Shown piece after piece: positions 1-5,212 of a stretch of 5,362 nt of DNA. Both the position numbers and the translations under genes were made by a program. The notes under the pieces are model-generated. The model did not search any database, was not told where the DNA came from, and worked only from the letters and a program-made list of their open reading frames with translations. This stretch comes from Pseudomonas sp. (GTDB lineage: Bacteria > Pseudomonadota > Gammaproteobacteria > Pseudomonadales > Pseudomonadaceae): the NCBI GenBank assembly GCA_026398835.1, contig JAPLSD010000109.1:1-5362 (forward strand), given 5' to 3'. How positions within the stretch are numbered: the stretch's first letter is position 1; each line of letters begins with the position of its first letter.

Positions 1-881
1 AGGCTGTGGGCCGCGTTACCCAACACGGTCAGATGGGGACGAACCTGTTCTTCGGCCTCCACCAACGTCAGCGGATAAAGATGCCGCGCGCCGACTTGCT
101 TGAGGGCGCCGAGCCGATAACCGAAGACGCCCTGCAACTCGCGGAGAAAACTGCGCTCATCGAGACTCGCCAGACGCTGAGCATCCATGCCCAGGCGGGT
201 CCAGACCAGCGCGCAGCGGTTATCCGGCAGCGGCAGCAAGGCCATTGGACCGTCATCGGTAAAGCGTTCGAAGGCCATACCGTTATGGGCTTCGCTCGGG
301 GTGATGTTGGCGATCAGTGCGCTCTGGTTGTACGGACGCTTTTTGACGCCGATACCCAATTGCTCGCGCAGGCCGGAACGACCTCCGTCGGCCAAAACGG
401 CCAGGTCGCATTCGAGAGTGGTTTCATCGTTGAGGGTCAGGCAGTAGCCGTCTTCGAGAGGCTCCATGCGCGTGACTTCGGCCGGGCAGCGCCAACTGAT
501 CACGTCCTTGTCCAGTCCTTGCCAGAGGCATTGACCGAGCCAGGCGTTTTCCACCACATAACCGAGCGCCGGAACGCCCTCTTCCATGGCCGACAATCGC
601 GCGGTGGAAAACCGCCCGCGATCGGAAACATGGATCTGCTTGATCGGCTCAGCGCGGCGGGAAATCTCCTGCCACACACCCAACCGCTGATAAATTTGCC
701 GGGCGCCGAAGGACAGCGCCGAGGAGCGGGCGTCATAACTCGGTTGATAGGTGTCGCCGGGGGCGAAAGGCTCTATCAGCACGATCTTCCAGCCGCGAGC
801 CTTGGCCCCCGCCTGCAAGGCCAACGCCAGACTGGCGCCCACCAGACCGCCACCAATGATTGCCAGATTGACGCGGCTCAT
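1..881 (-). CDS. ubiH: 2-octaprenyl-6-methoxyphenol hydroxylase UbiH (partial, C-terminus off the left edge)
   Basis: FAD-dependent aromatic hydroxylase of ubiquinone synthesis, acting at the inner membrane in the Ubi complex. The frame is open from ATG 881 to the window edge, giving 293 complete codons; E. coli UbiH is about 390 residues, so roughly 100 are missing. Visible motifs are the N-terminal FAD dinucleotide fold GGGLVG (residues 10-15), the DARSSALS segment (50-57) typical of UbiH/UbiF/VisC enzymes, IHVSDRG (83-89), the ADGGRS motif (165-170) that contacts FAD and NAD(P)H, and the start of the second FAD motif, GNAAHS (288-293), just before the edge. ATG 881 overlaps the pepP stop as ATGA, which implies translational coupling, and no strong Shine-Dalgarno sequence is visible. 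UbiH and its paralogue UbiI (VisC) are similar; the position directly after pepP favours UbiH. UbiI usually lies further downstream, outside this window. Confidence 0.93.
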   Translation of the reverse strand, partial: MSRVNLAIIGGGLVGASLALALQAGAKARGWKIVLIEPFAPGDTYQPSYDARSSALSFGARQIYQRLGVWQEISRRAEPIKQIHVSDRGRFSTARLSAMEEGVPALGYVVENAWLGQCLWQGLDKDVISWRCPAEVTRMEPLEDGYCLTLNDETTLECDLAVLADGGRSGLREQLGIGVKKRPYNQSALIANITPSEAHNGMAFERFTDDGPMALLPLPDNRCALVWTRLGMDAQRLASLDERSFLRELQGVFGYRLGALKQVGARHLYPLTLVEAEEQVRPHLTVLGNAAHS

Positions 882-2212
882 GCCGCTTGAGTCCGGGCAG
901 CCGCCATCAGCGCCTCGATCTCGGCCACCGTTTTCGGTGCGCCGTTGGTCAGAATTTCACAACCCTGCTTGGTCACTACCACGTCATCCTCGATGCGCAC
1001 GCCAATGCCGCGCCATTTCTTCGCCACATTCTGATTGTCCGGTGCGATGTAGATGCCCGGCTCGACCGTCAGCGCCATGCCGACCTCCAGCACCCGCCAT
1101 TCACCGCCGACCTTGTACTCGCCGACGTCATGCACATCCATCCCGAGCCAATGACCGGCGCGATGCATGTAAAAAGCCTTGTAGGCTTCGCTGGCGATCA
1201 GTTCATTGACGTCGCCCTGCAACAAGCCAAGCTCTACCAACCCCGCTGTGATTACCCGAACCGTGGCTTCGTGCGCCTGGTTCCAGTGCTTGTTCGGCGC
1301 GATTTGGGCAAACGCCGCTTCCTGAGAAGCCAGCACCAATTCGTAGATCGCCTTCTGTTCAGGGGAAAACTTGCCGCTGATCGGCCAGGTCCGGGTGATG
1401 TCGCTGGCGTAGCAGTCAATCTCGCAACCCGCATCGATCAGCACCAGATCACCGTCCTTGAGCACCGCGTCATTCTGCTGGTAATGCAGGATGCAGCTGT
1501 TGCGCCCAGAGGCAACGATCGAGCCGTAAGCTGGCATTTTCGCCCCGCCTTTACGGAACTCGTAATCCAGCTCCGCCTCCAGGCTGAACTCATGCAAACC
1601 GGCACGGCTGGCCTGCATGGCGCGAACATGGGCCTGCGAGGAAATCCGCGCGGCTTCGCGCATCACTTTTACTTCTGCCGCCGATTTATACAGGCGCATG
1701 TCGTGCAGCAGATGATCCAGAGCAACGAATTCGTTCGGTGGCTGGGCGCCGAGGTGCGCTTTAGAGCGGATCACGTTGATCCAGTCCATCAGATGACGGT
1801 CGAATTCCGGGTTGCTGCCCATGGCCGAATAGACCCGGTCGCGACCTTCAATCAGGCCTGGCAGGATGTCGTCAATGTCAGTGATCGGGAAGGCGTCATC
1901 GGCGCCAAAGTCGCGGATCGCGCCTTCTTGCCCGGCGCGCAAACCGTCCCACAATTCCCGCTCGGCGTTGCGTTCACGGCAGAACAGTACGTATTCGCCA
2001 TGCTCACGACCGGGCATCAGGACCAGCACCGCCTGAGGCTCGGGAAAACCGCTGAGGTACTGGAAATCGCTGTCCTGACGGTAGACGTGCTCGACATCAC
2101 GGTTGCGGATCGCCACGGCGGCGGCCGGCAGAATCGCGATGCTGTTGGGTTCCATCTGCGCCATCAGCGCCTTGCGGCGGCGGGTGTATTCCGATTTCGG
2201 GATATGAATCAT
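878..2212 (-). CDS. pepP: Xaa-Pro aminopeptidase (aminopeptidase P)
   Basis: Cytoplasmic dimetal (usually Mn2+) peptidase that removes an N-terminal residue preceding proline. The protein is 444 aa, the usual length for the proteobacterial enzyme. An N-terminal creatinase-like domain (about residues 1-170) is followed by the pita-bread catalytic domain. All five metal ligands can be placed: D260 (LLIDAG), D271 (SDITRT), H354 (RAGHWLG), E384 (TVEPG) and E408 (VRIEDD). H243 and H361 sit where the E. coli enzyme has its substrate-binding histidines. The frame extends upstream to a TTG at 2239, directly next to the ygfB stop. I chose ATG 2212 because the family begins MI-IPKSEY. An AGGGA at 2226-2230 lies 13 nt upstream of it, which is rather far for a ribosome binding site. 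It lies between ygfB (27-nt gap) and ubiH (ATGA overlap), so it is almost certainly co-transcribed with both. Confidence 0.97.
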   Translation of the reverse strand: MIHIPKSEYTRRRKALMAQMEPNSIAILPAAAVAIRNRDVEHVYRQDSDFQYLSGFPEPQAVLVLMPGREHGEYVLFCRERNAERELWDGLRAGQEGAIRDFGADDAFPITDIDDILPGLIEGRDRVYSAMGSNPEFDRHLMDWINVIRSKAHLGAQPPNEFVALDHLLHDMRLYKSAAEVKVMREAARISSQAHVRAMQASRAGLHEFSLEAELDYEFRKGGAKMPAYGSIVASGRNSCILHYQQNDAVLKDGDLVLIDAGCEIDCYASDITRTWPISGKFSPEQKAIYELVLASQEAAFAQIAPNKHWNQAHEATVRVITAGLVELGLLQGDVNELIASEAYKAFYMHRAGHWLGMDVHDVGEYKVGGEWRVLEVGMALTVEPGIYIAPDNQNVAKKWRGIGVRIEDDVVVTKQGCEILTNGAPKTVAEIEALMAAARTQAA

Positions 2213-2239
2213 GGGCAGATGGATTTCCCTATCAAACAA

Positions 2240-2794
2240 TTAATGCAGCGAAGGCTTTGCAGCAGGTTCAGCCGGTTTCCTGGTCTCGGTGAACAGCAGC
2301 AATGGCGCGACCCGCAGGTACTCCATGACTTCCATGTAGTCATTTTCACCGTCGTCGGACTCTTCCAGGGCATCTTGCACCTGGGCAATGGCCGCGAGGT
2401 CTTGCAGGACTTCAGTGGCTTCAGCGCTCAGCGCGTTGTCGCGGTAGGTCAGACCGAAGCCGGCGAGGAAACCCTGGCACCACTGGCCCAGGGCCTCGGC
2501 ACGCTCGGTCAGCGGCGCGTCATCGGACGGCAACAGCAGGACAACGGTCATGTCGTCACTGGTCAGTTCGCCTTTGACCATCTCCTGCAGGCCGATCAAG
2601 GCATTGCGGACGTTGTCTTCAGCAGGGCTGCCAAGCAGCTCGGCAGCATCAACCAACCAGCTGTCGGCTTCGAAACCGGCACCGGCGCAACTGCGCCCCA
2701 GCAACAGGCCATGCAGTTCGGCAGGCGAGACAGGATGGCCGCTGGTATTGAGCAGGGTGGCGAACGCGTGATACGGAGAATTCTGAATGGGCAT
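2240..2794 (-). CDS. ygfB: YgfB, UPF0149-family protein (AlpA-interacting regulator in P. aeruginosa)
   Basis: All-helical cytoplasmic protein of the UPF0149/YecA-YgfB family, 184 aa. Family marks are the LHGLLLG segment (residues 27-33), [13 protein letters not shown] (103-115), an acidic stretch (143-152) and a [16 protein letters not shown] tail helix (153-168). The C-terminal [12 protein letters not shown] tail looks disordered. In P. aeruginosa, YgfB binds the antiterminator AlpA, which dampens the alpBCDE programme and ampDh3 expression and so supports beta-lactam resistance. Whether that role holds here depends on an alpA system that this window does not show. The ATG at 2792-2794 is fixed by an in-frame TAG three codons upstream. 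It is the first gene of the leftward ygfB-pepP-ubiH operon. No purine-rich Shine-Dalgarno sequence precedes it, and a short GC-rich hairpin lies 11 nt upstream. Confidence 0.95.
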   Translation of the reverse strand: MPIQNSPYHAFATLLNTSGHPVSPAELHGLLLGRSCAGAGFEADSWLVDAAELLGSPAEDNVRNALIGLQEMVKGELTSDDMTVVLLLPSDDAPLTERAEALGQWCQGFLAGFGLTYRDNALSAEATEVLQDLAAIAQVQDALEESDDGENDYMEVMEYLRVAPLLLFTETRKPAEPAAKPSLH

Positions 2795-2933
2795 GGGCTG
2801 CTAGGCGCCAAGCGGCGCAATGTCTAGAATGAAGGCCTTGTATCGTAGCATCGGCAGACGCGCCAAGACTATCGAGGCCGCCAACTCGTTTGCCCAGCCA
2901 GTGCCATTCATCAGACAAATCCAGTGGAACCCA
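2795..2933. promoter_or_regulatory. Divergent control region between ygfB and the zapA operon
   Basis: These 139 nt separate the start of ygfB (leftward) from the start of the coiled-coil gene ahead of zapA (rightward), so they should hold promoters for both operons. I could not find a convincing consensus sigma-70 pair on either strand. Weak candidates are TATCGT at 2841-2846 as a rightward -10, and TTGGCG (minus strand, 2868-2863) as a leftward -35 without a good partner. The rightward frame stays open through this region back to an ATG at 2820, so the open frame alone does not rule out a longer N-terminus for the coiled-coil protein. The region's role is inferred from its position between divergent genes. 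Confidence 0.6.
2805..2818 (-). promoter_or_regulatory. Short GC-rich hairpin in the ygfB leader
   Basis: GCGCC at 2805-2809 and GGCGC at 2814-2818 form a perfect 5-bp stem around a 4-nt loop. In the ygfB transcript it would sit 10 nt upstream of the start codon, over the zone where a ribosome binding site is expected. There is no recognisable Shine-Dalgarno sequence. It could affect initiation at ygfB, but a 5-bp stem in GC-rich DNA can easily arise by chance. Confidence 0.3.
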
Positions 2934-3143
2934 ATGGAAGACACCGACCTGCAAGCACTGATGGCCAGACTCGAACTGCTAATTACCAGGGTCGAGCAAC
3001 TAAAGAGCCAAAATGGACTCTTATTAGCTCAGGAAAAGACCTGGCGCGAGGAACGCGCGCACCTCATTGAAAAGAACGAAATCGCCCGGCGTAAGGTCGA
3101 ATCCATGATTTCGCGCCTCAAGGCCCTGGAGCAAGACTCATGA
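2934..3143 (+). CDS. Small coiled-coil protein encoded with zapA (TIGR02449-type, ZapB/ZauP-like)
   Basis: A 69-residue, highly charged protein that should be almost entirely a coiled coil: leucines and isoleucines recur with heptad-like spacing from LQALMARLELLITRVEQLK (residues 5-23) to SMISRLKALEQ (57-67), with no proline or cysteine. Size, composition and place directly before zapA match the TIGR02449 family of gamma-proteobacteria. By analogy with ZapB of E. coli and ZauP of Caulobacter (a coiled-coil protein encoded beside zapA), it probably helps ZapA bundle or position the FtsZ ring; this role is inferred. I chose ATG 2934 because the family is about 65-70 aa and the MED start leads straight into the coil. 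The frame is open back to ATG 2820, which would add 38 basic, non-coil residues and run across the divergent promoter region. The ribosome binding site is weak (AGTGGA at 2923-2928). The stop overlaps the zapA start as ATGA. Confidence 0.85.
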   Translation: MEDTDLQALMARLELLITRVEQLKSQNGLLLAQEKTWREERAHLIEKNEIARRKVESMISRLKALEQDS

Positions 3144-3457
3144 GTTCAAGCAATAGCGTTACCGTGCAGATCCTCGACAAAGAATATTCGATCATCTGTC
3201 CCCAGGAAGAGCGCAGCAACCTGGTGAGTGCCGCCCGCTACCTGGACGGCAAGATGCGCGAAATCCGCAGCAGCGGCAAAGTCATCGGTGCTGATCGCAT
3301 TGCCGTGATGGCCGCACTGAACATCACCCATGACCTGTTGCATAACCAGGAGCGCCCTGAAGTGCAGGCCAGCGGCTCGACCCGCGAGCAGGTACGAGAC
3401 CTGCTGGAACGCGTCGACTTGGTGCTCGCCACCGATCCGGATGTCAGCAAGGGCTGA
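3140..3457 (+). CDS. zapA: Cell division protein ZapA (FtsZ-ring-associated)
   Basis: Cytoplasmic dimer or tetramer that cross-links FtsZ protofilaments and stabilises the Z-ring. The protein is 105 aa, close to E. coli ZapA (109 aa). The N-terminal globular head includes VTVQILDKEYSIICP (residues 7-21) and the ERSNLVSAARYLDGKMREIR helix (24-43). VIGADRIAVMAALNITHDLL (48-67) starts the long dimerisation helix, which continues in the C-terminal coil REQVRDLLERVDLVL (82-96). This order is diagnostic of the ZapA family. ATG 3140 overlaps the previous stop (ATGA) and has GGAG at 3128-3131, 8 nt upstream. It is translationally coupled to the coiled-coil gene before it, so the two products are probably made in balanced amounts. 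The 6S RNA gene begins about 30 nt after the stop, and the best-spaced -35 element of that gene overlaps the zapA stop codon. Confidence 0.97.
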   Translation: MSSSNSVTVQILDKEYSIICPQEERSNLVSAARYLDGKMREIRSSGKVIGADRIAVMAALNITHDLLHNQERPEVQASGSTREQVRDLLERVDLVLATDPDVSKG

Positions 3458-3482
3458 TTCCTGAAGGTGGTTGCGGTATACT
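3454..3482 (+). promoter_or_regulatory. Probable ssrS (6S RNA) promoter
   Basis: TATACT at 3477-3482 is a strong -10 element (5 of 6 to TATAAT) placed 6 nt before the predicted 6S RNA start at about 3489. The hexamer at 17-nt spacing, CTGATT (3454-3459), is a weak -35 (3 of 6) and overlaps the zapA stop codon. The segment between the -10 and the start is very GC-rich (CGCGCC), as in stringently controlled stable-RNA promoters. Transcription coming through from zapA may also contribute precursor, as in E. coli. Confidence 0.7.
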
Positions 3483-3488
3483 CGCGCC

Positions 3489-3666
3489 ACTCCCTGGGGT
3501 GCTTGCCAGTTGGCGATGTCCCTGAGCCGATTCGCACTACCCTGGAGGTTGCACGTTGGGCCGGTGTGCATGTCCGCTAGACGGAAAGCCTTAAGGCCTA
3601 CTGCATCTTCCACCTTGAACTTTCGGGTTCAAGGGCTAAGTCGACAGCGGTTCATCCGGGGAGCCT
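3489..3666 (+). ncRNA. ssrS: 6S RNA
   Basis: About 178 nt of non-coding RNA between zapA and ygfA, the conserved location of ssrS in gamma-proteobacteria. 6S RNA mimics an open promoter, binds the sigma-70 RNA polymerase holoenzyme in stationary phase and lowers transcription from many promoters. It also templates a short product RNA that releases the polymerase. The ends pair in an 8-bp closing stem (3490-3497 with 3656-3663). The 3' strand carries a perfect 8-bp hairpin (3613-3620 with 3627-3634, loop TTTCGG), placed where 6S RNAs often have a small hairpin beside the central bubble. An apical hairpin (TCCG, loop CTAGA, CGGA; about 3571-3583) lies near the middle. The ends are estimated from the stem and the -10 box and may be off by a few nt. 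Confidence 0.93.
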
Positions 3667-3676
3667 GAATTCCAGT

Positions 3677-3712
3677 CCAAAGCCAGTTTCTTCAAGCTGG
3701 CTTTGGCTTTTT
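3677..3712 (+). terminator. Intrinsic terminator after ssrS
   Basis: A perfect 10-bp stem CCAAAGCCAG/CTGGCTTTGG (3677-3686 with 3697-3706) extends inward through one wobble and two A-T pairs to a CTTC tetraloop at 3690-3693. CTTTTT follows at 3707-3712. This is a textbook Rho-independent terminator 10 nt after the 6S RNA closing stem. It should end most ssrS transcripts before ygfA, so ygfA depends on readthrough or on its own promoter. Confidence 0.92.
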
Positions 3713-3758
3713 ATGAGTACGCCATCCTGCCGCGCTCAATCCTCATCAGCCATAATCC

Positions 3759-4364
3759 ATGATCGAACCTGCGCCGCTATCCCGCCCGCAACTTCGACGC
3801 ATGCTGCGCAAAGCCCGCCGCGCACTCACACCCAGTGAACAACGCGAGGCGGCTCGCGGACTCTATCGGCAACTGGCACAGCACCCGCTGTTTCGCCGGG
3901 CAAAACATGTCTCTCTTTATCTACCCACCGACGGTGAAATCGATCCGAGCTTGCTGCTGCGTGCCGCTCAGCGTCGGGGCAAGGCCACCTATCTGCCGGT
4001 ACTCAGCGCCTGGCCGCGAACCAAGATGGTGTTCCAGCGCATTCGCCCGGGGGAAAAGTTGCAACCCAATCGTTTCCGCATCCTCGAACCACGGGTCAAC
4101 GCGGCCCGGCAACGCAAGGTCTGGGCGCTGGATCTGGTGTTGTTACCGCTGGTGGGTTTTGATGAGTTTGGCGGGCGCCTGGGGATGGGCGGCGGTTTCT
4201 ACGACCGCAGCCTGGCGTATCTGGCACGCCGAAAAACCTGGCGTAAACCGACGCTGCTGGGGCTGGCCCATGAATGTCAGAAGGTCGAAAGACTGGCTCA
4301 GGCGAGCTGGGATGTACCGATGCAAGGAACGGTCACGGACAAGAAGTGGTACTTCGCCGAATAG
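3759..4364 (+). CDS. ygfA: 5-formyltetrahydrofolate cyclo-ligase (5,10-methenyl-THF synthetase)
   Basis: Cytoplasmic enzyme of one-carbon metabolism that converts 5-formyl-THF and ATP to 5,10-methenyl-THF, ADP and phosphate. It clears the otherwise inert 5-formyl-THF; in E. coli it has been linked to persister formation. The protein is 201 aa. The basic N-terminal helix RRMLRKARRALTPSEQ (13-28) is followed by LYLPTDGEIDP (53-63), part of the substrate pocket. The family signature LVLLPLVGFDEFGGRLGMGGGFYDR (126-150) carries the glycine-rich ATP-binding turn and the conserved YDR. The C-terminal block is SWDVPMQGTVTDKKWY (183-198). The gene follows ssrS, the same neighbour as in E. coli (where it is ygfA/fau). 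No Shine-Dalgarno sequence precedes ATG 3759. An internal ATG (residue 15) is possible but would cut into the conserved helix. The enzyme should supply active folate to purine and formyl-Met synthesis. Confidence 0.96.
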   Translation: MIEPAPLSRPQLRRMLRKARRALTPSEQREAARGLYRQLAQHPLFRRAKHVSLYLPTDGEIDPSLLLRAAQRRGKATYLPVLSAWPRTKMVFQRIRPGEKLQPNRFRILEPRVNAARQRKVWALDLVLLPLVGFDEFGGRLGMGGGFYDRSLAYLARRKTWRKPTLLGLAHECQKVERLAQASWDVPMQGTVTDKKWYFAE

Positions 4365-4387
4365 ACGCCACTTGAGTCAGCGGCGTC
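4364..4387. terminator. Possible bidirectional hairpin between convergent ygfA and the 52-aa gene
   Basis: GACGCC (4364-4369) and GGCGTC (4382-4387) form a perfect 6-bp GC-rich stem with a 12-nt loop. It starts on the last base of the ygfA stop codon and ends 12 nt before the stop of the opposing gene. There is no U-tract on either side, so it would be a poor intrinsic terminator alone. It may be a weak stop or a 3'-end stabiliser for the two converging transcripts. Confidence 0.35.
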
Positions 4388-4399
4388 CGGTGAACATTA

Positions 4400-4558
4400 T
4401 CAGCGCTTGAAGGATTTGTGGTGCTGTTGCTGTTGCTGAGCAACTTCAATCGGTGCATCGGTCTGATTCGACCACAGGCTCTGCGCATAACCGGTGGTCA
4501 CGACGCCCAAACCGAACAAAATAACCAAAATCCAGAGTAAATCCGGTTTGCGTTTCAT
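4400..4558 (-). CDS. Small single-helix membrane or exported protein, 52 aa, function unknown
   Basis: I do not recognise a characterised family. The 52-residue product has a basic start (MKRKPD), a hydrophobic stretch LLWILVILFGLGVV (residues 7-20), then TTGYAQS and a polar C-terminus with a glutamine run (41-45), two histidines and a basic KSFKR end. It can be read as an N-in membrane anchor with a roughly 30-residue periplasmic tail, or as a Sec signal peptide cut near GYA/QS that would release a peptide of about 26 residues. A purine-rich AGGGGGG lies 6 nt upstream of ATG 4558, an excellent ribosome binding site, which supports real translation and the choice of start. The frame is open further upstream, but that extension has no such site and looks non-coding. 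It is a single gene that converges on ygfA and diverges from the EVE gene. Confidence 0.75.
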   Translation of the reverse strand: MKRKPDLLWILVILFGLGVVTTGYAQSLWSNQTDAPIEVAQQQQQHHKSFKR

Positions 4559-4753
4559 CGATTGCCCCCCTTCAGGCATATCACACACGATGACAGCAAC
4601 GGTTTCCGATATAGGCCGTGCAGCAGCGTCAAGCTTAGAAGGCCGGCATTTTGCGGTAACGTGAACCGGCACGCAAACGCTGGCGTCAACCGACTGTCGG
4701 TTTGTCATAAAATTGACCGACAAATTGCCCAGTCCCCCTCCAGGAGCAAAAAG
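4559..4753. promoter_or_regulatory. Divergent intergenic region between the 52-aa gene and the EVE gene
   Basis: These 195 nt should hold promoters for both flanking genes. On the plus strand, TAAAAT at 4708-4713 is a good -10 candidate (5 of 6) for the EVE gene, but no good -35 is seen 16-18 nt upstream; instead a palindrome occupies that space. The local AT content rises sharply from about 4700 to 4727, as in a promoter. On the minus strand, TTGACG (4632-4627) and TATATC (4613-4608) are promoter-like hexamers, but only 13 nt apart. The ribosome binding site of the EVE gene is AGGAG at 4742-4746, with 7 nt to its ATG. Confidence 0.6.
4688..4722. promoter_or_regulatory. Operator-like palindrome and repeat in the EVE gene promoter
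   Basis: AACCGAC-T-GTCGGTT at 4688-4702 is a perfect 7-bp inverted repeat around one base. A third copy of the half-site, ACCGACA at 4716-4722, follows, so ACCGAC occurs three times (two direct, one inverted) in 33 nt. The symmetric part spans the -35/spacer zone of the candidate -10 box TAAAAT (4708-4713), and the third half-site would lie at the transcription start. This geometry fits a repressor operator. No binding protein can be named from the sequence. Confidence 0.5.
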
Positions 4754-5203
4754 ATGGCCTATTGGCTAATGAAATCCGAGCCGGAAGAACTCTCGATCAA
4801 GGGCCTGGAGAAGCTCGCTGAAGCGCGCTGGGACGGCGTGCGCAATTACCAGGCGCGTAACTTTCTGCGGGCTATGGCGGTGGGCGATGAGTTTTTCTTT
4901 TATCACTCCAGCTGCCCTGAACCGGGCATTGCCGGGATCGGGCGAATCGCCGAAGCGGCGTACCCGGACCCCACGGCCCTGGAGCCGGAAAGCGTGTATT
5001 TCGACCCGAAAGCCAGCGCTGAGAAAAATCCCTGGAGCGCGATAAACGTCGCTCATGTCGAAACCTTCCCCAAAGTGCTCGGGCTGGGTTACCTGAAACA
5101 ACAAGCTGCACTGGATGAATTGCCGCTGGTGCACAAAGGCAGTCGACTGTCGGTGATGCCGGTAACCGCCGAGCAATGGGCAGCGGTGTTGGCGTTGCGC
5201 TAA
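4754..5203 (+). CDS. EVE domain-containing protein (PUA-like fold)
   Basis: Single-domain protein of 149 aa made up entirely of an EVE domain, a PUA/YTH-like fold. The domain takes its name from PDB entry 2EVE, a Pseudomonas syringae protein that I believe is the orthologue of this one; eukaryotic THYN1 is a relative. EVE domains are thought to recognise modified bases in DNA or RNA, and some are fused to restriction enzymes, but the role of the stand-alone bacterial form is not settled. Hallmarks are the start YWLMKSEP (residues 3-10), ARWDGVRNYQARNFLRAM (24-41) with the conserved W-D-G-V-R-N-Y-Q-A-R-N, GDEFFFYHSS (44-53), IAGIGRIAEAAYPD (59-72), NPW (92-94) and the C-terminal LSVMPVTAEQW (132-142). 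I chose ATG 4754 because AGGAG lies 7 nt upstream and the family starts at YWL-KSEP. The frame is open upstream to 4562, but that part matches no family. Its promoter region carries a palindrome. Confidence 0.95.
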   Translation: MAYWLMKSEPEELSIKGLEKLAEARWDGVRNYQARNFLRAMAVGDEFFFYHSSCPEPGIAGIGRIAEAAYPDPTALEPESVYFDPKASAEKNPWSAINVAHVETFPKVLGLGYLKQQAALDELPLVHKGSRLSVMPVTAEQWAAVLALR

Positions 5204-5212
5204 ACGCAGCAT

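Noticed and set aside
6..890. A 294-codon plus-strand frame antisense to ubiH
   Set aside because: The minus strand over the same bases reads as UbiH with intact FAD motifs; the plus-strand product has no recognisable family.
2213..2239. TTG start at 2239 for pepP, adding nine residues
   Set aside because: The extension is not part of the family N-terminus (MI-IPKSEY), and TTG is directly adjacent to the ygfB stop; ATG 2212 is preferred.
887..2827. A 646-codon open frame on the plus strand, antisense to all of pepP and most of ygfB
   Set aside because: It mirrors two clear genes codon for codon. Its product is rich in Gln, His, Arg, Val and Phe without recognisable domains, and long antisense frames are common opposite GC-biased Pseudomonas genes. 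A stop-free length this great is notable but not evidence of coding.
3589..3598. Perfect 10-nt palindrome GCCTTAAGGC inside 6S RNA
   Set aside because: It is within the folded 6S RNA and is more simply explained by RNA pairing than by a DNA-binding site.
3146..3613. Minus-strand frame across zapA and the 5' part of 6S RNA
   Set aside because: It lies opposite zapA and a structured RNA gene and shows no known motif or good ribosome binding site.
3835..4410. A 191-codon frame overlapping ygfA in another frame
   Set aside because: ygfA carries the full cyclo-ligase signature. The other frame gives a Trp-, Cys- and Arg-rich product typical of an out-of-frame shadow.
4608..4632. TTGACG and TATATC hexamers on the minus strand as a promoter for the 52-aa gene
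   Set aside because: The spacing is 13 nt, too short for a sigma-70 promoter; each hexamer may be chance.
4562..4753. Upstream extension of the EVE frame by 64 codons
   Set aside because: It matches nothing in the EVE family, crosses the promoter-like AT-rich segment, and the ATG at 4754 has a clear AGGAG at the right distance.
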